From contig JAACTB010000010.1 in the NCBI GenBank assembly GCA_009993605.1, positions 116,091 through 180,090 on the forward strand: a stretch of DNA of 64,000 nt, written 5' to 3'. Under the pieces are notes generated by a model. It ran no database searches. It worked only from the letters and a program-made list of their open reading frames with translations, and was not told the DNA's origin. The DNA comes from Erythrobacter sp. GTDB lineage: Bacteria; Pseudomonadota; Alphaproteobacteria; Sphingomonadales; Sphingomonadaceae. Position numbers and translations under genes: made by a program. Of this stretch, positions 54,526-62,086 are shown piece by piece (position 1 is the first letter of the stretch; each line of letters begins with the position of its first letter).

Positions 54526-56073
54526 TCACAACAGAGCGCTGAAGTCTCTTTTCCCGATCGACGCGAGCACACCCTCCCGCAAGGATTCGGCGCGAGCGAT
54601 GGGCAGGCCCGGAACGGCCATCTGGCCACCCGCCAGCCCCAGATGCAGCGTCGCATAACCGCGTCTACGCGCGATCGGACCGCGCGCGATCTCGACCGAT
54701 TGCAGCTTCACCCGCGACGCGATCGCCAGCTTCGGCGACAGCCAGCCTTGCCGCGAATAAAGCTGATCGGGATCGAGCGCGTGGCGATCATGCGAAAAGT
54801 GAAACGCTTCGAGCACCGTAATCCAGGCGAGGCCCAACAGGGGCGCGATCCACAGCGGTGCGCTTACGAAAACCGCGCATCCCACCGCCAGCGGGACGAG
54901 GAACAGGGCCGCGATCACCACCCTGTCGATGCGATAGTTTTTGGAGCCGCGCTGCCAATCCGCATCACCGCGTGGGAGATGAAACCCCGTCTCCCGCACG
55001 ATCGGTGCGATTTCGCGCATCTGCGCGAACGGGGCGGCATCGTGATTCGCACCGCCGCTATCCTGGGCGAGGCTGACCACGCCCAGCCGGTGCCATCCGA
55101 ACAGCCGCCGCACGATACCCGTCCCGATCCGCAGCGCCTGAACCCGGTGGATCGGCATGACCACGTCGGTGCGCGTCAACAGGCCGCGCCGCCGCCGCAG
55201 GCCCTTGTCGGTCCGCTCCAGCCGGAAATCCCATTCGCGCAGCGCCGTGCGCACCAGCCCGGTGACGAGCCCCAGCAGGAGCAGGGAGACGATCGCAAGT
55301 GCCCCTGCGATGACCTGACCGACCACGCCCAGCGCCAGCAGCCAGCCTCCAGGGCCGGCCAATAACCGCTGCCATTCGCGCCATTCCCAGATGTCGAAAT
55401 CGAGCAGGAAATCGAATTGCTGCGCAGCGCCCGCGACCACCGCGACGACGGCCAGAGAGAATTCGAACAGTCCGAAGGTCAGCACGCGTTTCGGACCCAT
55501 CGCGAAGAGAACGGGCGGCTCGCTAGGCGTTTCGCGCGGTGCTGGCGTGCCCACGGTTTCGCTCAGTTTCTGGCTGCGCACCAGTTCGCGCAACCGCTCA
55601 CCCTCGCTTTCCGCAAGATAGCGCAGCGTGATCTCGTCCTTGCCGCCCGCCCCGGTCTCGAACCGCACCTCGGTCAGGCCGAGGAGGCGGGGGAGGAATT
55701 TCTGTTCCAGGCTGACGTCCTGGATCCGCTCGTAGGGCACGGCACGCGCGCTGCGCGACAGAAGTCCGCTCTCGACCCGGATATCCGCCTCGCCCACCGT
55801 ATAGGTAAAGCGTCGCCAGCTGGCATAGGCGATGGCGAAATTGAACGCGATGATGGCGATGACGATCGGCGCGAAAAAGGCGAGCGCGCCGGCCTTCTCG
55901 TCCTTCGCGATCGAGAAGGCGAGGAAGCCGAGGGGGAGGACCAGCTGGCCGAGCATGGTCACGCCGCGCACGGCGAAGCTCAACCCGTCGGTTCGCCGCG
56001 CGTCTCCGGCTGTCGGAGGCGCGCCGCCCGTGCCCGCCTCAGTGCCCGCCTCCATACTCGCGCCCACCATCAC
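54526..56073 (-). CDS. Bacterial PH-domain membrane protein, YdbT-like
   Basis: A 515-residue protein with several bacterial PH (bPH2) domains and about five to six membrane helices. Motifs of the family include YTVGEADIRVESGLLSR and AVPYERIQDVSLEQKFL near residues 90-125, and a repeat with LLTRTDVVMPIHRVQAL near 310. Function is unknown; related E. coli YdbT and B. subtilis YdbT act in envelope or antimicrobial tolerance. It overlaps the YdbS-like gene by 4 bases. Confidence 0.88.
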   Translation of the reverse strand: MMVGASMEAGTEAGTGGAPPTAGDARRTDGLSFAVRGVTMLGQLVLPLGFLAFSIAKDEKAGALAFFAPIVIAIIAFNFAIAYASWRRFTYTVGEADIRVESGLLSRSARAVPYERIQDVSLEQKFLPRLLGLTEVRFETGAGGKDEITLRYLAESEGERLRELVRSQKLSETVGTPAPRETPSEPPVLFAMGPKRVLTFGLFEFSLAVVAVVAGAAQQFDFLLDFDIWEWREWQRLLAGPGGWLLALGVVGQVIAGALAIVSLLLLGLVTGLVRTALREWDFRLERTDKGLRRRRGLLTRTDVVMPIHRVQALRIGTGIVRRLFGWHRLGVVSLAQDSGGANHDAAPFAQMREIAPIVRETGFHLPRGDADWQRGSKNYRIDRVVIAALFLVPLAVGCAVFVSAPLWIAPLLGLAWITVLEAFHFSHDRHALDPDQLYSRQGWLSPKLAIASRVKLQSVEIARGPIARRRGYATLHLGLAGGQMAVPGLPIARAESLREGVLASIGKRDFSALL

Positions 56074-56537
56074 TGCGTATCGCGCCGGATCGCCGCGCGG
56101 ATCGTGTCGCGCATGGCGAGCGCGTCTTCGTGCCTCAGCCCCGGCAGCGTGACCGAGGCGTTGTGGCTGCCCGCCGTGTGGACCGTCAGCGTGGCGATCT
56201 CATAGGCGCGTTCCAGCGGCCCCTGGTCGACATCGATGTGCTGCACGCGCCCGAATGGGACGACCGTGTCCGAATGGAAGAGGAGCCCGCGCACCACTCT
56301 CAACCGCTCCTCTGCTACGCTGTATCCGCGCGCCGCCCAACGCCGTTGCGGCACGCGCAGGATCAGGAGCAGACTGACGACGAGGACCGGGATCAAAACG
56401 ACGCCATGCCAGCCGGGAATCGCGAATTCGGCGACGCAAGCCGCGATCAGGAACACAGCCGCCCAGATGCTCGCGACGATCCGCAGCACGGTGCGATAGG
56501 CGGGATCGAGCGGGGTCAGGTCTGATGCGGATTCCAT
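56070..56537 (-). CDS. Bacterial PH-domain membrane protein, YdbS-like
   Basis: A 155-residue protein with two adjacent membrane helices (about residues 20-58) and one bPH2 domain containing LRVVRGLLFHSDTVVPFGRVQHIDVDQGPLE split over residues 82-112. It is the usual upstream partner of the YdbT-like protein and the two genes overlap, so they likely form one membrane complex. Function unknown. Confidence 0.88.
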   Translation of the reverse strand: MESASDLTPLDPAYRTVLRIVASIWAAVFLIAACVAEFAIPGWHGVVLIPVLVVSLLLILRVPQRRWAARGYSVAEERLRVVRGLLFHSDTVVPFGRVQHIDVDQGPLERAYEIATLTVHTAGSHNASVTLPGLRHEDALAMRDTIRAAIRRDTQ

Positions 56538-56581
56538 GGCGTTCTATCTATTTAATACACCGGGCCGGGGCAATACGCGTT

Positions 56582-57751
56582 TCAGCGCCTCTGGTCGAAG
56601 CGGCGCCCGACCATCGCGGCGGCGATATTGGTCTTCTGCACGTCGGTCGTGCCGCCCGCGATGCCCCAGGCAAAACCGTCCCGCACGCGCTGCTCCATCC
56701 CGTATTCCTTGTGATAGCCGTATCCGCCCATCACCTGCATGCCGTCAGCAGTGACGGAGCGCACGATCTCATTGGCGAAGCATTTGGCGATGCTGCTTTC
56801 GTAGACGCCGGGCAGCCCGCTTTCCTCGTGCGCGGCATTCACCGCGGCGCGATAGATCAAAAGCCGCGCCGCCTCGACCCGCATCGCCATGTCGGCGAGC
56901 CGCAGCTGGACCGCCTGGAAATCGACGATCGGCTTGCCGAACGCCGTTCGCTCCTGAACATAGGCGGTCGCCTGCTCCAGCGCGCCTGCGGCAAGGCCCA
57001 GCGACTGCGTCGCATTCCCACAGCGTTCGAGGCCGAAGGCGCTCATCAATCTGCCGAACCCGCCCGCGCCGACGATCAGATTGTTGTTCGGCACGCGCAC
57101 GCCCTCGAAAGTGATGTCGCGCGTCTCGATCCCGCGAAAGCCCATCAGCTGCTCACGCTTGCCGAAGCCGACGCCCGGCATCTTTTTGTCGACCAGCAGC
57201 GCGCCGACCCCCTTGGCGCCCGGCGCGTCGGACAAGCGGCAATAGACCACGTAATAGCGCGCATGGCCCGCCCCGCTGGTCCAGCGCTTGCTCCCGTGGA
57301 GCACGAAATGGTCGCCGTCCGCGCGGGCGCGGGTCGCAAGGTCGGTCAGCGCGGTACCCGCATCGGGCTCGGACATGGAGACGGCCACGGTCGCCTCGCC
57401 GCTGACGACTTCGGGGATGATGCGCGTCTTCAGCTCCTCGGACCCGAATCGCTCGATCGTCCGCACCGGCCCGACCAGCGCCTCGAACACGGGAAAGGCG
57501 ACCGCGTTGGAGATCATGGCGAACTGCTCGAGCACCAGCAGCGCCTCGAGATGGCCAAGGCCAAGTCCGCCGTATTGCTCGGGCAGATTGACGCCCAGAA
57601 ACCCCATCTCGCCATAGCGCCGCACCATCTCGGCGGGGACGGAGAAGTCCTTCTCCTCCATCTCGCGCGCCAGATCCGGCAATTCCTTCCGCGCAAAAAC
57701 GCGCGCGGCGTCCTGAAGCTCGCGCTGCTGTTCGGTCAGTCGGAAATCCAT
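56582..57751 (-). CDS. Acyl-CoA dehydrogenase
   Basis: A FAD-dependent dehydrogenase of about 389 residues. It has the N-terminal helical domain (MDFRLTEQQRELQDAAR), the SMSEPDAGTALTDL FAD/substrate motif near residue 130, and the C-terminal MQVMGGYGYHKEYGMEQRVRD block near 345. Start 57751 is favoured over 57766 because an AGGG lies at the right distance. Chain-length preference is unknown. It stands alone between ydbS and tRNA-Thr. Confidence 0.93.
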   Translation of the reverse strand: MDFRLTEQQRELQDAARVFARKELPDLAREMEEKDFSVPAEMVRRYGEMGFLGVNLPEQYGGLGLGHLEALLVLEQFAMISNAVAFPVFEALVGPVRTIERFGSEELKTRIIPEVVSGEATVAVSMSEPDAGTALTDLATRARADGDHFVLHGSKRWTSGAGHARYYVVYCRLSDAPGAKGVGALLVDKKMPGVGFGKREQLMGFRGIETRDITFEGVRVPNNNLIVGAGGFGRLMSAFGLERCGNATQSLGLAAGALEQATAYVQERTAFGKPIVDFQAVQLRLADMAMRVEAARLLIYRAAVNAAHEESGLPGVYESSIAKCFANEIVRSVTADGMQVMGGYGYHKEYGMEQRVRDGFAWGIAGGTTDVQKTNIAAAMVGRRFDQRR

Positions 57752-57945
57752 AAAGAGTGCCCTCATTCGCGCCGGTGAACCCTATCGGGTCCGTGCTCCG
57801 GGACCAAGCCTCGAGGTCGGGAATGATTTGGTCGGCGACCAGCCGACCGCAAGGCTACGCAGCCGCCTTTGCCCGGCCGAAGGGAAGAACAGCACCGAGA
57901 ACGCTCGCGCGGAGGCGCGAAAGAAAGACAAGAATGTCTGAAGAA

Positions 57946-58020
57946 TGGTGCTGCTGGGGAGGATTGAACTCCCGGCCTCACCCTTACCAAGGGTGCGCTC
58001 TACCACTGAGCTACAGCAGC
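57946..58020 (-). tRNA. tRNA-Thr (anticodon GGT)
   Basis: On the minus strand the cloverleaf is complete: acceptor GCTGCTG pairs with CAGCAGC, the D arm is GCTCAGTGGTAGAGC, the anticodon stem CACCC/GGGTG carries the loop TTGGTAA with GGT, and the T arm is GGGAGTTCAATCCTCCC. The 3' CCA is encoded at 57946-57948. Confidence 0.97.
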
Positions 58021-58132
58021 GTCCGGACCACCGCGGAACATGCCGGGTGGCGAGGCGCGCGCTATTGGCAGTTGGCCCGCCAAAGTCAAGCCGCGCTTGC
58101 GATTTGCGGACTTAATCGCAAAAGGTTGCGCA

Positions 58133-58312
58133 ATGACGAAGGACAGGACCACCGGCGGCGACGCCGCGACCCGCGAGGCCCCCACCCGCCAAGAACGGCT
58201 CGCCGCGAAACTGCGCGAAAATCTCAGGCGGCGCAAATCGCAGGCCCGCGATATGACCGCGAGCAGCCCGGAATCGGACCCTTCGCTTTCCAAACCCGAG
58301 GGCGAACGCTAA
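58133..58312 (+). CDS. Small basic hypothetical protein
   Basis: A 59-residue hydrophilic protein ([17 protein letters not shown] at the start) with a strongly basic central helix [22 protein letters not shown] and a Ser/Pro-rich acidic end. No domain is recognised. Comparable small proteins with this helix occur in sphingomonads, but I cannot name a function. It lies between tRNA-Thr and gpmA, with a weak ribosome site. Confidence 0.6.
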   Translation: MTKDRTTGGDAATREAPTRQERLAAKLRENLRRRKSQARDMTASSPESDPSLSKPEGER

Positions 58313-58355
58313 CGAGCGGCGCTCGATCGTCCAAAGCAGCTATCCGGGAAAGCCG

Positions 58356-59045
58356 ATGTCCAAACTGATCCTCGTGCGTCATGGCCAGAGCGAGTGGAAT
58401 CTCGCCAATCGCTTCACCGGCTGGTGGGATGTCGGCCTGACCGAAAAAGGCGTCGCCGAAGCGACAGCGGCGGGCGAATTGCTGGCCGAAAAAGGCGTGC
58501 TTCCGACCATCGCCTTCACCTCGCTCCAGACCCGCGCGATCAAGACGCTGAACCTCGCGCTGGAAGCGTGCGACCGGTTGTGGATCCCGGTGACGAAGGA
58601 CTGGCATTTGAACGAGCGCCATTATGGCGGCCTCACCGGGCTCGACAAGCAGCAGACGCGCGACAAGCATGGCGACGAGCAAGTGCATATCTGGCGCCGC
58701 AGCTTCGACGTGCCGCCGCCGCCGATCGACAAGGGCAGCGAATTCGATCTGTCGGGCGATCCGCGCTATGCCGGGATCCCGGTGCCCGACACCGAGAGCC
58801 TGAAGCTGACGATCGAGCGCGTCCTGCCCTATTGGGAAAGCATGATCCTGCCCCAATTGTCGGCGGGCGAGACCGTGATCATCTCCGCCCATGGCAACAG
58901 TCTGCGCGCGCTGGTCAAGCACCTGTCGCACATTTCGGACGACGAGATCACCGGCCTCGAAATCCCGACCGGCCAGCCGATCGTCTACGAATTCGGCGAC
59001 GATCTGCGCCCCTCGGGCGAGCGGTATTATCTGAAGGATGCCTGA
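58356..59045 (+). CDS. gpmA: 2,3-bisphosphoglycerate-dependent phosphoglycerate mutase
   Basis: The glycolytic enzyme interconverts 3- and 2-phosphoglycerate. The 229-residue protein has the catalytic [20 protein letters not shown] near residue 6, with the phosphohistidine, the [13 protein letters not shown] block near 90 and the second catalytic histidine in [11 protein letters not shown] near 182. It runs directly into purE with the gpmA stop one base before the purE ATG. Confidence 0.96.
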   Translation: MSKLILVRHGQSEWNLANRFTGWWDVGLTEKGVAEATAAGELLAEKGVLPTIAFTSLQTRAIKTLNLALEACDRLWIPVTKDWHLNERHYGGLTGLDKQQTRDKHGDEQVHIWRRSFDVPPPPIDKGSEFDLSGDPRYAGIPVPDTESLKLTIERVLPYWESMILPQLSAGETVIISAHGNSLRALVKHLSHISDDEITGLEIPTGQPIVYEFGDDLRPSGERYYLKDA

Positions 59046-59046
59046 G

Positions 59047-59547
59047 ATGAACCCCGCCGGTGACATCGCGAAGAAGGTCGCGATCGTGATGGGCAGCCAG
59101 TCCGACTGGCCGACCATGCAATGCGCGGCCGAGGTGCTCGAGGAACTCGGCGTCGCGACCGATATCCGCATCGTCTCCGCCCATCGCACGCCCGATCGCA
59201 TGGTCGCTTTCGCGCGCGCGGCGGAGGATGAGGGGATCGCGGTGATCATCGCGGGCGCGGGCGGCGCGGCGCATCTGCCGGGCATGATCGCGGCGATGAC
59301 GCATCTTCCGGTGCTGGGCGTGCCGGTGAAGTCCAAGGCGCTGAGCGGGCAGGACAGCCTGCTCTCGATCGTCCAGATGCCCGCCGGGGTCCCGGTCGGC
59401 ACGCTGGCCATCGGCGAACCGGGGGCGACGAATGCCGGGCTTCTGGCCGCAGCGATCTTGGCCGGGAGCGACGCGGCGCTGAGGGATCGTTTGAAAGCCT
59501 GGCGCCAGGCGCGCAGCGATGCGGTGGCGGAACGGCCCGAAGGATGA
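59047..59547 (+). CDS. purE: 5-(carboxyamino)imidazole ribonucleotide mutase
   Basis: PurE moves the carboxyl group of N5-CAIR to make CAIR in purine synthesis, after PurK. The 166-residue protein has [11 protein letters not shown] near residue 13, SAHRTPDRM near 43 and [11 protein letters not shown] near 71. An ATG at 59038 inside gpmA is possible, but it overlaps its own ribosome site; AAGGA at 59034-59038 is well spaced for 59047. purK follows 4 bases later. Confidence 0.96.
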   Translation: MNPAGDIAKKVAIVMGSQSDWPTMQCAAEVLEELGVATDIRIVSAHRTPDRMVAFARAAEDEGIAVIIAGAGGAAHLPGMIAAMTHLPVLGVPVKSKALSGQDSLLSIVQMPAGVPVGTLAIGEPGATNAGLLAAAILAGSDAALRDRLKAWRQARSDAVAERPEG

Positions 59548-59551
59548 GACC

Positions 59552-60610
59552 ATGTTGAAACCCGGCAGCACGATCGGCATTCTCGGCGGGGGCCAGCTTG
59601 GCCGGATGCTCGCCATCGAAGGCGCGCGGCTGGGCTATCGCTGCGTGGGGTTCGCGCCCGAAGGTGACAATGTTGCAGCGCCCGTCTGCGACGATTTCTT
59701 CACCAACGACTGGAGCGACAAGCCCGCCCTCGCCGCCTTCGCCGCGCAGTGCGAGGCAATCACGCTGGAATTCGAGAATGTCCCGCTCGCTGTGATGGAC
59801 GCGCTGCCGAGCGATCGCCTGTTTCCGCCGCGCAAGGCGCTGGAGGTCGCGCAGGACCGGCTCGCGGAAAAACGCTTCGTCGCCGATCTCGGCGGGCGTC
59901 CCGCGCCCCATGCCGCCGTCGATTCGCGCGCCGACCTCGATGCCGCGATGGAGCGGATCGGCACGCCGGGGATCCTGAAGACGCGCGGCGAAGGCTATGA
60001 CGGCAAGGGCCAGTGGCGCTTGCGGGACGTGCGCGATGCCGATGGCGTCGGTACGATCTCCCAGCCTGCGATCTACGAAGGCTTCGTATCGTTTGAAGCC
60101 GAATTCTCCGTCATCCTCGTGCGCGGCCAGGATGGCGCCATCCGCTTCTGGGACAGTTCGCGCAATATCCACGAAGACGGGATCCTGAACGCGTCGGTCC
60201 TGCCCGCTGGCGAGGCGGTGGAGACGCAGGTCGAGGAAGCCCGCGCCCTGTCGCGCCAGGTGGCCGATGCGCTCAAATATGTGGGTGTGCTGACGCTCGA
60301 ATTCTTTGCCACGAAGGACGGCCCCGTCTTCAACGAGATGGCCCCGCGGGTCCACAATTCGGGCCACTGGACGATCGAGGGCGCGGCCACCAGCCAGTTC
60401 GCCAATCATATGCGCGCGGTGGCGGGCCTTCCGCTCGGCGTGACCGATACGATCGCGCCGCAGATCCGCATGGAGAATCTGATCGGCGCCGAGGCGAACA
60501 CGGCGCACGCGCTTCTAAGCGAGCCCGACCTGCACCTGCATCTCTATGGCAAGGCCAAGGCGCGCGACGGGCGCAAGATGGGGCATGTGACCCGGATCAC
60601 CCGCGCGTGA
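59552..60610 (+). CDS. purK: 5-(carboxyamino)imidazole ribonucleotide synthase
   Basis: This ATP-grasp enzyme of 352 residues carboxylates AIR to N5-CAIR using bicarbonate. It has the N-terminal IGILGGGQLGRMLA near residue 8, the glycine-rich loop KTRGEGYDGKGQWRL near 145 and NEMAPRVHNSGHWT near 263. Start 59552 (MLKPGSTIG) matches the family. Its end overlaps the folA GTG start by 4 bases. Confidence 0.96.
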   Translation: MLKPGSTIGILGGGQLGRMLAIEGARLGYRCVGFAPEGDNVAAPVCDDFFTNDWSDKPALAAFAAQCEAITLEFENVPLAVMDALPSDRLFPPRKALEVAQDRLAEKRFVADLGGRPAPHAAVDSRADLDAAMERIGTPGILKTRGEGYDGKGQWRLRDVRDADGVGTISQPAIYEGFVSFEAEFSVILVRGQDGAIRFWDSSRNIHEDGILNASVLPAGEAVETQVEEARALSRQVADALKYVGVLTLEFFATKDGPVFNEMAPRVHNSGHWTIEGAATSQFANHMRAVAGLPLGVTDTIAPQIRMENLIGAEANTAHALLSEPDLHLHLYGKAKARDGRKMGHVTRITRA

Positions 60611-61107
60611 GCGACCCGTATTTCACGCTGGTCTATGCCCGCGCCGCGAATGGCGCGATCGGCAAGGACGGGGCGCTGCCCTGGCACCTGCCCGCCGATC
60701 TGAAGCGCTTCAAGGCGCTGACGATGGGCAAGCCGATGGTGATGGGGCGCAAGACCTTCGAAAGCCTGCCGGGCCTGTTGCCGGGAAGGCGCCATATCGT
60801 CCTGACCCGGCGGGAGCGCTGGGAGAGCGCGGGCGCGGACGTCGTCCGGTCGGTCGATGAGGCGGTCGCGCTGCTCGATCAGGAGCCCGCCTCGGTCATC
60901 GGCGGCGCGGCGATCTTCGACGTCTTCCTTCCCCTCGCCACGCGGGCCGAGCTGACCGAGATCCACGCCGATTTCGATGGCGACGTGTTCATGCGCCCCC
61001 TGCCCGCCGGTTGGCACACCGTGGCGCGCGAGGATCATGCCGAAGAGGGCGACGCGCCCGCCTATTCCTTCGTTACCTACGAACGCCGCGAGGACGCGGC
61101 GGTATGA
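60607..61107 (+). CDS. folA: Dihydrofolate reductase
   Basis: A 166-residue enzyme that regenerates tetrahydrofolate. It has VYARAANGAIGKDGALPWHLP near the start, KPMVMGRKTFESL near residue 40 and the VIGGAAIFDVFLPLA NADPH-binding segment near 98. Translation begins with GTG at 60607, coupled to purK. The stop overlaps the ribF ATG (ATGA). thyA is not adjacent here. Confidence 0.95.
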   Translation: MSDPYFTLVYARAANGAIGKDGALPWHLPADLKRFKALTMGKPMVMGRKTFESLPGLLPGRRHIVLTRRERWESAGADVVRSVDEAVALLDQEPASVIGGAAIFDVFLPLATRAELTEIHADFDGDVFMRPLPAGWHTVAREDHAEEGDAPAYSFVTYERREDAAV

Positions 61108-62030
61108 GGTGGCTCGACCATCGCGAGACGGTGCCCGAACCCTTGCGCGGCGCGATCATCGCGCTTGGGAATTTCGACGGCTTCCATCTCGGCCATCAGG
61201 CGGTGGCGAAGGAAGCGATCGACTGGGCGCGCAGCGAAGGGCGCCCCGCCATCATCGCCACTTTCGATCCCCATCCCGTGCGCTTTTTCCGGCCCGACGT
61301 GCCGCCCTTCCGCCTGACGACTTTGGAGCAGCGGCAGGAACTCTATCTCGCCGCCGGGGCCACTGCGATGCTGGTGTTCCATTTCGACGGCGAGCTGGCG
61401 GGCACCAGCGCTGAGAACTTCATCACGCAGGTTCTCCTCGAGCGGCTGGGGGCGCATGGCGTCGTCTCGGGCGAGGATTTCACCTTCGGCCAGGGTGCCA
61501 AAGGCAATGTCGCGCTGCTGCAGGGTTTCGGCGCGGACCACGGCCTCGCCAGCCGCACGGTGGGCGCGGTGATCGACGATGGGCGCGCGATCTCGTCCAG
61601 CCGAGTGCGCGAGGCCTTGCGTGAGGGCGATCCTGAGGAGGCCGCACGGCTCCTCACCCGCCCCTTCGCCGTACGCGGCGTGGTCCAGCATGGCGACAAA
61701 CGAGGCCGCGAGATCGGCTATCCGACCGCGAACCTGACGCTCGAGACCTATCTGCGCCCGCATTACGGAATCTACGCCGTGACGGGCCGCATCCTCGGCA
61801 CGGGGCAGGAGCTGAAAGGCGCGGCCAATGTCGGGATGCGGCCGCAATTCCAACCGCCCAAGGAATTGCTCGAACCGTATTTCTTCGATTTTTCGGGCGA
61901 CCTTTACGGTCAGGAGATCGAAGTGGTCTTCCAACATTTCCTGCGCGGCGAAGCGAAGTTCGACACGCTCGATGCGCTGACCGAGCAGATGGCCAAGGAT
62001 TGCGACGAGGCACGGCGCCTGCTCGGCTAG
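61104..62030 (+). CDS. ribF: Bifunctional riboflavin kinase/FAD synthetase
   Basis: A 308-residue enzyme that makes FMN and FAD from riboflavin. The N-terminal FAD synthetase domain has ALGNFDGFHLGHQAV near residue 18 and ISSSRVREALREGD near 160; the C-terminal riboflavin kinase domain has GREIGYPTANLTL near 202 and NVGMRPQF near 245. The start overlaps the folA stop. It is followed by ileS after 56 bases, the order seen in many proteobacteria. Confidence 0.96.
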   Translation: MRWLDHRETVPEPLRGAIIALGNFDGFHLGHQAVAKEAIDWARSEGRPAIIATFDPHPVRFFRPDVPPFRLTTLEQRQELYLAAGATAMLVFHFDGELAGTSAENFITQVLLERLGAHGVVSGEDFTFGQGAKGNVALLQGFGADHGLASRTVGAVIDDGRAISSSRVREALREGDPEEAARLLTRPFAVRGVVQHGDKRGREIGYPTANLTLETYLRPHYGIYAVTGRILGTGQELKGAANVGMRPQFQPPKELLEPYFFDFSGDLYGQEIEVVFQHFLRGEAKFDTLDALTEQMAKDCDEARRLLG

Positions 62031-62086
62031 GCGAGCGCGTCGAAACACTTCCCTACACGCCCCGTTTCGGTTAGCGGCGCAGGCCT